From: Ustulina deusta
Lineage: Eukaryota > Ascomycota > Sordariomycetes > Xylariales > Xylariaceae
Assembly: GCA_023159155.1 (NCBI GenBank)
Contig: JAJNNX010000005.1
Location: 124,001-188,000 of the forward strand
Direction: 5' to 3'
DNA length: 64,000 nt
The position numbers were made by a program, and so were the translations under genes. The notes beneath the pieces were generated by a model, which saw only the letters and a list, made by a program, of their open reading frames with translations, searched no databases and was not told the origin of the DNA. Shown one piece after another: positions 52,758 through 64,000 of the stretch (the stretch's first letter is position 1; each line of letters opens with the position of its first letter).

Positions 52758-53137
52758 TTTCAGTTCGCTGTGGTGATGTTGTGGTTAGTCTGGTCGTCGT
52801 CCGGAAGGTCGAGAGGAATGGGAGCTTCAAGTTGCGAAAATGGTGGTGGGTGCAATTGGCCGAGATTTTGCCTTGCTATGTTGTGGGGTCACAGAATTTC
52901 TGGTGTGCGGTCTGATTGCCGAGTGCGCCACTCCAGTGCATAAACAGCTTAGCGCAGAGAGTTGTATTTGATAAACACATATTTATTATATCCTTAATTA
53001 TGACTATAGAGAGTCTTTCGCTGAGCTGCCCTGAGGGGCATTCTGTGTTGCTCTCCTTCCCGCCATAGCAAGATGCGGGAACAGTTTGGCAAGTCTCTAG
53101 TCCCTTCGATTGTACATGCAAATCCATTCCAACCGCA
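52758..53137. promoter_or_regulatory. Divergent promoter region, rpl27 / NCE101-like
   Basis: Only 380 bases lie between the two ATG codons, so both promoters must overlap or abut here. I could not identify specific factor sites with confidence. Confidence 0.55.
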
Positions 53138-53366
53138 ATGGCGCCGCCAACTTATATCATATCACGGGTCGCAGATCCTATCTTCGCTGTAGCGATTGGA
53201 TTAGGGGCTGCTGCACTCCGAATCAACCGCGAGGAAAAGGAGAAGGGCAAGACAACCCAGCAGACCATAGAGTCCGCCAAAAGGTACGAAGTCAATCCGA
53301 TTCAATATATTTATATAAATCCCTCAAATTAACATCTCCTTCAAGCCGTCTAGGGCTATCCACTAA
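53138..53366 (+). CDS. NCE101-like small membrane protein
   Basis: Two exons, 53138-53283 and 53354-53366, give 52 residues. The protein reads MAPPTYIISRVADPIFAVAI, then GLGAAALRINREEKEKGKTT, then a short helix ending ESAKRAIH. One hydrophobic helix sits behind the 'SR..DP.FAV.IG' motif and is followed by a basic segment: the pattern of the Nce101 family. Yeast NCE101 was named for a role in export of proteins lacking signal peptides; the mechanism is unclear. The 70-base intron starts GTACG and ends CTAG. The second exon has only 13 coding bases, ending in TAA. Confidence 0.82.
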
Positions 53367-53735
53367 ACCAGGCCATTAATACCTGCCTACCACGACACCG
53401 CTTCTACGACCGAATGATTAGTAGCCCAATCCACCTATGAAAGCCCTCGACAATGACCGGGCCAGTCACTCATGACTTGACACCGAACCAGCTCCTGTTC
53501 GGGCTACATTCTTAATGCGAAGGCGATCCCAGCTGCCGCCAGAACAATACCATAAACAGGCTATTAATACCATATGCCTCAGTTTCGAAGGGTCATGCTC
53601 GTTCATACGTGGCAACAATCTTGACAGAGCAGCATATGAATACAGGCATTGAGTGTTTTTACTAATCTTGCCAGAGTGGCCACTTTCCCTTGCTCAGGTT
53701 AAATACAGTAATACAACTGCTGTAGGATGAAAGAG
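53367..53735. other. Convergent 3' flanks
   Basis: Lies between the NCE101-like gene and the TTC36-like gene. No gene or RNA seen. Confidence 0.45.
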
Positions 53736-54527
53736 TCATTGTGCGAACGCAGGGCCGTACTCCTTCTTCATCGCTTCTCGGACGATCTGCCCACATAATT
53801 TAGCCGTGGGGTTGGTACTCACGGCCAATCCCTTTGCAACTTCATTTCCATATCTTCCTCCTAAGGCAAAATCACGAGATGCTGCGCTTTCGAAATCAAG
53901 CTTGGTCCACTTCTCTTCTTTGCGTCCGCCGAGACAAATTACATCATTTGACCGAATAGACTTGCTTGTCATGTAGTAAATCGCAGCCCTCTGAGTGTGG
54001 GCCTGTGACAGAGTCTTGCCTGCTATTGGCGATATGGGGGCGAAAGGGCTTTTGGGCGTCAGAAGGGAAATAGCCTCGTCGAGGTCCGACAACGTCGTCA
54101 AAGCAGCTTGGGAAATTTCGCCTGTATGCGCGTCTCGTATGAGTGCCTTCGAATCCCGCTGTCCCGGTAGGATCATTGTATCCCCATACATTCTCCTTAA
54201 GGCCTGTGCTCTGTTATTCCGAGCACTGGCATATCGAGGGTTCTCCGAGACCAGCTGCGCTAGCTCGTGGACATATCGGCGATAACCGTTGGTCGGCTCT
54301 GTCGATGTTGAAGATCCAAGCCCGGCAACTTCCATTTCTAAGTGTTGAATTGCCACCACAATGTCTCGTTCTTTCTGAGAAATGCGTTCATATACCGAGG
54401 TGTCCGTAATGTTTGGGTCTTTGGACAAGTTCGGATCAACCATGACCGCCGCTACCGGATTAGCTTCTGGATCTCTGATCTTTTCTAGAACATTCAAGTC
54501 GCGGCGACTAAGAGAGCCTTGAGCCAT
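53736..54527 (-). CDS. TTC36-like tetratricopeptide protein
   Basis: A single exon of 263 residues. The start is the first true ATG (54527, MAQGSLSRRDLNVLEKI); the frame is open further upstream but without an ATG. The N-terminus DLNVLEKIRDPEANP matches the 'VL..I.NP' opening of TTC36. TPR signatures follow: SARNNRAQALRRMYGD, TTLSDLDEAISLL, HTQRAAIYYMTSK and ESAASRDFALGGRYGNEVAK. The C-terminal NPTAKLCGQIVREAM parallels the NPYAALCN end of animal TTC36. An insert around residues 140-165 (QRDSKALIRDAHTGEISQ) is longer than in animals. Vertebrate TTC36 is reported to protect 4-hydroxyphenylpyruvate dioxygenase from degradation; here the gene is divergent from that enzyme's gene, 1.0 kb away. 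Confidence 0.85.
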   Translation of the reverse strand: MAQGSLSRRDLNVLEKIRDPEANPVAAVMVDPNLSKDPNITDTSVYERISQKERDIVVAIQHLEMEVAGLGSSTSTEPTNGYRRYVHELAQLVSENPRYASARNNRAQALRRMYGDTMILPGQRDSKALIRDAHTGEISQAALTTLSDLDEAISLLTPKSPFAPISPIAGKTLSQAHTQRAAIYYMTSKSIRSNDVICLGGRKEEKWTKLDFESAASRDFALGGRYGNEVAKGLAVSTNPTAKLCGQIVREAMKKEYGPAFAQ

Positions 54528-56817
<2,290 letters not shown>

Positions 56818-57625
56818 TGATAATAAACAATAGAGGACTGCTTGGGTGAGTGGAGGGCAAGAGTAGAAAGAAAGAAAGATGCAAAGAAACAAAGGGGGAG
56901 CATGGAGCGTCGTGGTGCCCGCATATGTCTCCGATTGGAGCGGAAGTATCCATCTATCTATTAAGCAAGCCGGCAAGCAAGCGTGATGCCGTAGACATGG
57001 CGAAAAGCCAGGTGTGACATTACACCAAACGACGAGACACGAATTTCATGAACGGAGGACACGGAATGGTTCTTTCGTTCTGTACCAAGTTTATTTACGA
57101 GCTTCAAGAGGTGATACTGATAGTGCGGTCGCCTGGAATGAATAAGGATGTATAGGACGTAGCATACGTATGTGCTTTTCCTCAATCAAAATCTGAACCG
57201 AAATTGTAGCCTTAAGTGATTGATTCTTTTTATTATCTAGGTACCCTTTGCGATTCATACTATGTGAACGAACCGCCAACAATGCAAACATGGAGTTGCT
57301 GGTGAAACTCCCAATTGTACCCAGCTCATCTCTCTAGTTCTGTAAGTGTGTGTGTGTGTGTGTTTTAATTTTCCTTCTCCAGAAAGCATCGTGAAGAGTA
57401 TGTATCCGCTGAATCCCAAACGCCGCAAGTATGCCCCAACCGTTCAAATGCTTCATTTTTCTCATCCAAGCGTAATTCCCAGACCAGCATCGCCAACATG
57501 TATGCAAGGTAGCGTGCTTGAAATTTGCACTTTTTTCATGGGCGTAGAACGTGGTGTAGAAAAAAGATCCTGATGCTTTCAGAGGACAGGTTGTGAGAGC
57601 CACAACGAGTCTGCCTACTTACTAC
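56818..57625. other. Convergent 3' flanks with a GT repeat
   Basis: Lies between HPPD (plus) and SSL1 (minus). Contains a GT microsatellite at 57346-57363 and no supportable gene. Confidence 0.45.
57346..57363. repeat. (GT)n microsatellite
   Basis: About nine GT units, intergenic, 3' of SSL1. Confidence 0.9.
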
Positions 57626-59099
57626 TCAAGAATCAATTTCCATTGCCGTGCCATTAGCATCACCGGTTTGCGCCACGCCTCTTGTGTCGCTCTGGCATCC
57701 GGGGCAGTTATGCAGAACCTCATGTGCGAACAAATCACAGTCGATACAGAAATGGTTACCGCAAACCTCGCATGCGTAGCGGCCAGATTCGCTAAGGCCC
57801 TTGACGGGAGACCGATCTGGCTTTTCCTGTCCCTTGGCGTTGCCCCCGCTGCGCCCTGGTACCTCCGGGAAGGGGGTCAGGCATGAATAGCAGGACTTTG
57901 ACTGTCTCGCTTCGGACCATGGTACCTCAACCCAGTTTCGTAGAGGGAATAAGTGGTGGTACGATCTCGCCAAGTGTGTGGAGAGAATCAACGTCAGCCC
58001 GCATCCAGGGCACTCCGCTGGTAGCCGACACACGCGGGTGCCGCACCGCGTGCATCCGTAGCCTTCGCGGGTGGGCCTGTGGTGACAAGCGCAATAGTTG
58101 GTGGTCTCAGGCGCAGCGAGCGTGCGTGACGGGAACCCCATCATTAGTAGACTAGCGTTGCTCTGCTCTTTTGTGCGCGTGATTGGCGGCGTCGTGACCT
58201 CTAGTAGCAGATCCCTGAAGTTTTGCTCATCCAACGCGATGTTGTAGCCCGACGTATCACCCCCATTGGTCTTCGAGCACAGCTCCTCGCAGATAGCCAC
58301 TTGTGCCGCTAGTCCTACGATAGACACCCGTATCCGATCCTTTATGAGGGATTGAAGCGTGTCGTGGATGTCGCCCGGATCGCTCGACATCAGCGCACCG
58401 TATACTATCAGAACCTCGCGCGTGCCGTGGATAGGTGTGTGACTGTAGATATCATATAATGTCAGTAGGCGACCTTCGCGGATCAATCCTCTCTTCAATT
58501 TCGACATACAAGAGAGCTCCGCGGCACATCTCAAGCGCGTTCTGTAGACTCGGGTTGCCCTGCGGATCCTGCTTGACCCAGGCCTGGAGCTTCTCGAGAT
58601 GGTCCCCCGGGTTCCCGCTCATGTCGCTTATCCGCACCGCGATGCCGTCACGCATGCCGATGATGGCGAGCTGGGAGATGGGATTCTGCTCGAAGTACTC
58701 CCGCACAAACTCCGAGGCATAGGCCATGCTGAGCTGGTGGCGGGTGGGTAATAGATCCTTCTGGAGCATCGCAAATGACATATCTAGAACCAACACGAGA
58801 TGCCGTATAATGCCGCGCTGCAACGGTGTTGTGTCCTTCAGTAGTCGCGCTCGTTTCTGCGCCTCAGCAAGGCCCTCGATGGTGCCTGCGAGTGTCCCAT
58901 CCGCGCCCTCGACAACCACGTCCCACGACCGTTGGAGATCTTCCCATGCAGCCCTACCTGCTTTTCGGCCGCTCTTCTTTGGCTTGTCTGTGCGGGAGCG
59001 TGACCGGGAATCGAGCGGCGTGGCGGAGGAAACTTGATGGTCCCCGAACTCGTCCTCGGAGGCATCGTCTGCCTGGTACTCTCCGTCCGAGTCGGCCAT
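57626..59099 (-). CDS. ssl1: TFIIH subunit SSL1/p44
   Basis: Two exons, 58510-59099 and 57626-58442, separated by a 67-base intron (GTATGT...CTGAC...ACAG), give 468 residues. The junction restores RGALFHTPIHGTREVLIVYG. An acidic N-tail (MADSDGEYQADDASEDEF) is followed by a von Willebrand A domain starting RHLVLVLDMSFAM (about residue 104) through VSIVGLAAQVAICEEL. The zinc-binding part has CACHH...CTRC...C...CPGC (about 314-344) and a C-terminal RING-like CEVCGNHFCIDCDLF with CPGC (about 421-446). SSL1/p44 is a core TFIIH subunit that stimulates the Rad3/XPD helicase in transcription initiation and nucleotide excision repair. Confidence 0.94.
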
Positions 59100-60127
59100 T
59101 TCGGTCGCGCTATGGAAAGGAAGGCCACCCGGAGGGGGATGGGACTGGAGCTAAAGTATCAGTCGTAGGATAACATAGGCTGTACTACCGTGCCAACTAG
59201 AAAACCCTTGTGTGCAGCGACGAAGCAATAATTGACGAGAGGGAGAGGGAGAGGCAGGCCAATGAGGATGAAGGTCAGTGCGGCAACCACTGACAACGTG
59301 GCGCGAAACTTCAACAGGTCTCCTTTGCCCCCGAAGGAATTGGCGAACTGGCTATGCTGTTCTGAAAAGCAGTTTGGACTGGGAACGGAATGGAATGCAC
59401 GATGAAACAGAAGGGTGAGGCGACGGAACTTCAAGTTGCCAGGGCACTTGGGTCGACATCACAGCCGACATGCCAGAAATTAGCACTGTTTGATTAGATC
59501 TTGGTCAAATCGCAGCACTATTTCTAGTCCACTACCTATCACCCCCATTATGACGAAATGGTACCTTTAGATACCTGCCTAATTGAAAGTACTTAGGTAC
59601 CTACCTGCTATTACATGTTGCAGCTCCACGCGAACAAGGACAGCGGCTATCTGGAGTACCTACTTAGGTAGGCATTTGGTGTCTACACCAAGTTACAGTT
59701 TATTCTGCTCCTGAATAATTGCACGTTCTCCGCGCACATACCAACGAGATAGACTCAATTGGCTGTATAATTTGTTTCAAGTGAATACAAAAGTTTGACT
59801 ACACATCTTGTAGTCATCTTAGTTCTATCGAACGCCATCATATACATTAGTTGCGCTTCTTAGGGTATAGTTCAATCATCTTCTTTAACCTCCCCTTCAC
59901 ATTTGCCTCATGTTGTTTCATGCTGCACATCCAACCGCTGCCTCTCCAATCCTTGTTTTAGTGCAAAATAAGATGGGTCGTGTACGCGCAAATGAGACTT
60001 CAATGTGAGTTTGTGCAGGATTTTAGTAAGTTCATCGCTCACAGAACATTAGCCTTGAAATGGAAAACAAACGGGTATGCCACTAAACCTGAACTCCGAC
60101 GCCGTATTCCCCGACTGACCAAATAAA
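59100..60127. other. Intergenic, SSL1 5' side and CHS7-like 3' side
   Basis: Contains TACCTAC/GTAGGTA words at about 59590-59675. A 91-codon minus-strand frame (59159-59434) has a hydrophobic segment but lacks an ATG. No gene assigned. Confidence 0.45.
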
Positions 60128-61332
60128 TTACGGGTAGCTCCCCTGTGATACAACAGTAGGCCAGTCGTCCTCGGTGATACTAGACCAGAATACCCAGATC
60201 ATGGCCACGGCAAGCAGGGTGAAGAGGGTTTCGAACAGCGCCCCGTCAATCTTGCCCGCCGTGCCGTCGCATATATATGGGCTAATAACGTAGTTGAAGA
60301 TCTGGCCGAGCGCAAACAGAACTGCTGCGCCGGTCAGGTAGATCATCGGTCGCACCTCTCCAAGGATGCGCAAGACTAGGAAGGCTTCGAGGACGTAGAA
60401 GGCGACTAGGAAGATAAGAGGGACCAGCTGGTAGAGAACATAGAGGGCGATATTTCGGTTCGGCGAACTGTAACTACCCTTGAACTCGCCGGTCCAGTTG
60501 AATCCAGTATCTAAAGTGATGTAACCGGTGCCGATGAAGAGGGCGGCAGCGGAGATGAGTATCAGCCCTAATGATAGAGGTGTACCGTCATCCAAGATCT
60601 GAAATCCAACAACAGCATTCATGAGGAGGATCCAGGTCGTCGCAATAATCATTCCAATATGTATCCCGGTGAAGGCCTGCCGTGCTTGTTAGTTTCCAGA
60701 GCCGGTTGGATTCAGGCGAAGTAACACATACGATTCGAACTGTCGAGGATAAAGGAAATTCGCCAACGGAAAAGATCTCGGCTATCTCAATAATGATAAA
60801 CCCCAGCAAGAATAGCTGCATTTCCCTGTGCATATGAACGTAAGCATCTTGCCGCGAAGAGTTGGGGGAAAACTTCTCTTACCTCCGACCAACAGCAGCC
60901 CTTTTCTTTTCCGATTTGAACAGCAGGAATGCCGAAAGTGCAATGGCAATACCACACAGCAGAATTGATCCTGTCACGCTGTTAGATAGACATACGTAGT
61001 TACCATGTAACCCGCAGTACTAACCAAGATTGCCCAGGTGCTCCCCATTCTTCAACGCGATGCCCTTCAACTCGCATCCACCCCAGTCGCCAAGTTGATT
61101 GTGGCTATCGCTTAAGACCTGAGTTTGTTGTCAATAATACGGTCAATCTAGAGGCGTCACCAAAGCACACGCACATTGCAGACAGGCAGTGTCGAGTCTC
61201 TGCAGAAGTCCTGTTTGTCGCCAATGCCCCTCGTTAGCCTTGTTCCCACGTGTTGGATCGAGGCAGATTCGCCGGGTGCCAACGCGCAAATGCAATTCGT
61301 ACCTCGAAATTCCCAAAATTAGTGCTCCCCAT
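60128..61332 (-). CDS. CHS7-family membrane protein (chitin synthase export chaperone-like)
   Basis: Six exons: 61303-61332 (30 bases), 61175-61210 (36 bases), 61025-61118, 60883-60970, 60732-60825 and 60128-60676, giving 296 residues with phase agreement at all junctions. The start MGSTNFGNFEDFCRDSTLPV followed by Cys matches the 'FG.F...C..T.LP.C' opening of Chs7. About seven hydrophobic helices follow, including MNAVVGFQILDDGTPLSL, which parallels the FQ.Y.DGTPLSLW motif, and the final ALFETLFTLLAVAMIWVFWS then SITEDDW. Chs7 is an ER chaperone needed for export of a chitin synthase (yeast Chs3). The residues between motifs differ from canonical Chs7, so this may be a paralogue. The ATG is the only good start, placed by the N-terminal motif. 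Confidence 0.82.
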
Positions 61333-64000
61333 CTGAGGATATGGGCGGGCGATGACCCCGCTAGGTCAATGGTGTTTCTTGGAGAGAGCTGTGGACTGGG
61401 TTGACTGTTTCGCAACCGAGTGGCAGGCGGTCGCAGGGTATGGGATGAGCCAATTAATGAGGGATTCTCTCGTTGTTGTACGTATGATGTGTTCCCGTGG
61501 TATTCGTCGACGGTCTCAAGCTACCACCCCAGCAATTGTCATGCGGGCGGCCGTAGCTCGATGATGCGCTGAAGGCTGAAAACAGGCTTGCAATCGCTTG
61601 GGTGTCTGGGCTCGAGGACAAACGAAGAATTGGGCTGGGTATGTACGATGCGGATGGGCGTTATCGTCCAGTCCAATGCGCTTCTTTCTTCCCCGTCCCC
61701 CTTCGACTTCTAACTGTTCGGGCCCTCTGCGAGATGTACGTTTGGGTCGGGTTCGATTTTCGGGTTCGTATTTCGTAGCCTCGACCGCGATAGGTGTGGA
61801 GGGAAGAGGTGTTTCTCGCGCGCACAACAGGTGTAAAAGGAGAGAGCTGGGGGGGTTGGGTGCAGTGGTGATTTTACTGTGGTCGAGGTACCTGAGATAG
61901 GCCCGTCTCCAGTGTAACACTTGCCGGCGGTAGACTGGGCGACTGGCCGGGGTCAGCGAGAGATTGGCTCTAAATGGCCAGTCTTGAAATGAGCAGGCCC
62001 ACTCGCGCCTGGAAGAAGACTAGAAACAGCAAGGTACCGATCCCAATAGTAGTGAACGCACTACCCTGTAGGGATGTGTGCCTACTAATAACCGACAGAC
62101 TCTCCACTCGAGTCAGACATTCATTGGTACTCATTTTAAGCTATCGTACGTTGTAGTATCCGACCAGAGTTGTTTGCCGTTTGTAATCACCAATTGATTT
62201 TTCCAGAGCCGAAGAAACGGGTGGTAAATCAATGGTACCTTTACTAATGAAGTTCGCAAGGCGGTTAGCCAGCGCATAATTGTTCATGGGCAAGGGATTG
62301 GTTAGCACTACCAGGTACCTTGTAATTTGGACTGGAGTCATGCACGATGACTTAGGCTTCCTAGGTAGGTCTAGGTCTAGTGTTGACACCTATAGGTACC
62401 TAGGTAGCTAAGTACCTAACCTAGGTACCTATTCTGCCCAGTGGTGAAGAAGCGAGCTGCTATACGACTTTAAACCCCATCTTACCTTACCTAAGTACCT
62501 ACCTAGTCAAGTTACGTCCCGACAAACCTACCTGCATATACCTACTAGCACCTTTACAACAATCGCAATCCACCCTATCTCTCTTATTGCAAATTGTCCA
62601 ATTCAGACCCTACAGTACTCCCGACATGTAGTTCATCGGTATTTCGCTCTTGCTTCTCACGTCGTTTTCTTCCTTGGTTAGGGTATCAAGCAGTGGCCAC
62701 ATGGCCATAAGGCTGCGTCAGCCATCACTGTCCGTTCCCAGACGTGAAACATGAACGCTCCCATGCTGACTTGGCCAGATCCTTCAAAGCCTCTGTTGGA
62801 ATCCCACTATTCATGTTTCCTCGGTTGGGTGGTACCAGTCCTTAGGCAACCCGACATAACCATCATCTTCCTCGCTTTCATAAACGGGAGGTCAAGCGCG
62901 TGCATTATCCTACTCAGGCAGGCTACCGTTCTTCCAGGGCAGGCAGAATTTCGAGATCTATTCAATCCTGCTAGGACCCCCAAGGTCAACGGCTTCAGCG
63001 GACCGCAGTGATAAGTCGCATTGAGTGCTCAGCCTCGATGCCTCGTCAATGATTCTGCAGTGCGACCATCAGCCTATACACTTATAGTATAATTCTTCAC
63101 TTGTCTTGCGCAAATCCCGAAACTCCTTATTACACTACGCTTGCAAGTATACTATTTATAGGAGTCGCACATCCAGCTAATCAGCATAAATTGAAACTAA
63201 CAAGACGATATTGGCTTCTTCTTAGCCCACAAACAGGCGGTATATCGAAGTTTGCAAGGCGTCTCCCTGCTTGTAAAAACAGTAGTGTGTCCTCATTCCA
63301 AAGCTCCGGGAGCGGCGGCAAGTTCTAGCCACCAGCTGTCATTGGAATGCAACTTGTTACAGAGTACCTCATATGTATTTCACAAGGTGGTCCCAAAGGA
63401 CAGCATATAAATAGCACCAAGAGTCCTTCAAGACGGTTGAGTAAAGATGACTGCAGCCTCTGATGGCTCGCTTCCACATGCAAACCGGCCGTTCGTGGCA
63501 AATCCAATCGCAGAACGACAGGCGTATGGGAACAGGTGGAGAGCAACAACACTCCAAAGTACATCTTTGAGCCCAGGCATGAACAGCCTTATTTGATTAA
63601 CGAGTGGCGCCCAATCAACCGTGGCCCAATCAACCGTAGACAGTCCGTCAATAATGCGACTCTTATCTCGATCCGGGACAGGCGATATATGTAACAATAT
63701 ATGCGTAGGCACGCAAGGAGTTCGTCCTGGGTTTCACCATTTCTGTAGCACCCACCAAATCAGGCCTAGCACAATCGCTGCTTTTGCTGGCTTTTGCACA
63801 GACTTGGGGCTTGGCTCGCCATATACGCGCAGGTATTGTCAGAATTATATTAATATACATATAAATGTATAAGTTACCCAGCCGTGAGGGAAATACCTTG
63901 TACCTAGTCCTCAAAATTCTTGGGGTTTTACCATTGCTAGGTAGTAGCTTTGATCCCTAAAGTAGGTAGCTTGTGAATTTATGTAGTGTATAAGTGTAGA
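61333..64000. other. 2.7-kb stretch upstream of the CHS7-like gene
   Basis: Promoter side of the CHS7-like gene, then unassigned DNA. An ATG frame at 62751-63011 (86 codons, NAPMLTWPDPSKPLLESHYS start) has no recognised family. Other frames start at GTG or TTG. No RNA genes were recognised. Confidence 0.4.
62360..62510. repeat. Dense CCTAGGTA/TACCTAC word cluster
   Basis: More than ten overlapping GTAGGT, CCTAGG and ACCTAC words within 150 bases. This is the densest occurrence of a motif scattered through nearly all intergenic regions of the window. Confidence 0.75.

Noticed and set aside
59159..59434. Small membrane protein frame upstream of SSL1
   Set aside because: It begins at TTG and has no in-frame ATG near the start; likely 5' flank of SSL1.
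62751..63011. 86-codon ATG frame
   Set aside because: No recognisable motif; too short to support without homology or transcript data.

Overview
The window is nuclear DNA of a filamentous ascomycete (Pezizomycotina, most likely a Sordariomycete). Genes are interrupted by short introns (mostly about 50-140 bases) with GTRNGT-type donors and CTAAC/CTAAT-like branch points. The set includes lineage-typical genes: a group X hybrid histidine kinase, UDP-galactopyranose mutase, a CHS7-family chaperone and an NCE101-type micro-protein. There are no operons, no CRISPR array and no recognisable rRNA or tRNA genes. I worked out exon structures by hand from splice signals plus reading-phase continuity; they are models, not transcript data.

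Left part (1-14.6 kb): the 3' end of a SPO22/ZIP4-like meiotic TPR gene, an ATG22-like transporter, a secreted HD-domain protein of the cyanamide-hydratase type, an eight-exon MFS drug:H+ antiporter and a small Cys/His-containing orphan. Gene-poor stretches separate them. Middle (14.6-34.6 kb): mostly gene desert, holding a frame-broken ankyrin-like relic (15.3-16.8 kb) and one low-complexity Pro/Gln-rich gene (21.3-22.9 kb). Intergenic DNA here is full of GTAGGTA/TACCTAC words and a recurring GTAGTGTACACTAC palindrome.

Right part (34.6-64 kb): gene-rich. In order: a 2,376-residue group X hybrid histidine kinase with a degenerate N-terminal kinase domain; UDP-galactopyranose mutase with a 14-base microexon; a triose-phosphate/nucleotide-sugar transporter-family gene 4 kb away (candidate UDP-galactofuranose transporter); ribosomal protein eL27, divergent from a 52-residue NCE101-like gene; a TTC36-like TPR protein, divergent from 4-hydroxyphenylpyruvate dioxygenase; the TFIIH subunit SSL1/p44; and a six-exon CHS7-family membrane protein.

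Two neighbour relations look functional rather than accidental. First, the TTC36 homologue and HPPD share a 1-kb divergent promoter region; vertebrate TTC36 is reported to protect HPD, so this may be an ancient tyrosine-catabolism pair. Second, the mutase and a nucleotide-sugar transporter-like gene together could supply lumenal UDP-galactofuranose for the cell wall. The CHS7-like gene and the stress-type histidine kinase also touch cell-wall biology, but that link is only thematic.
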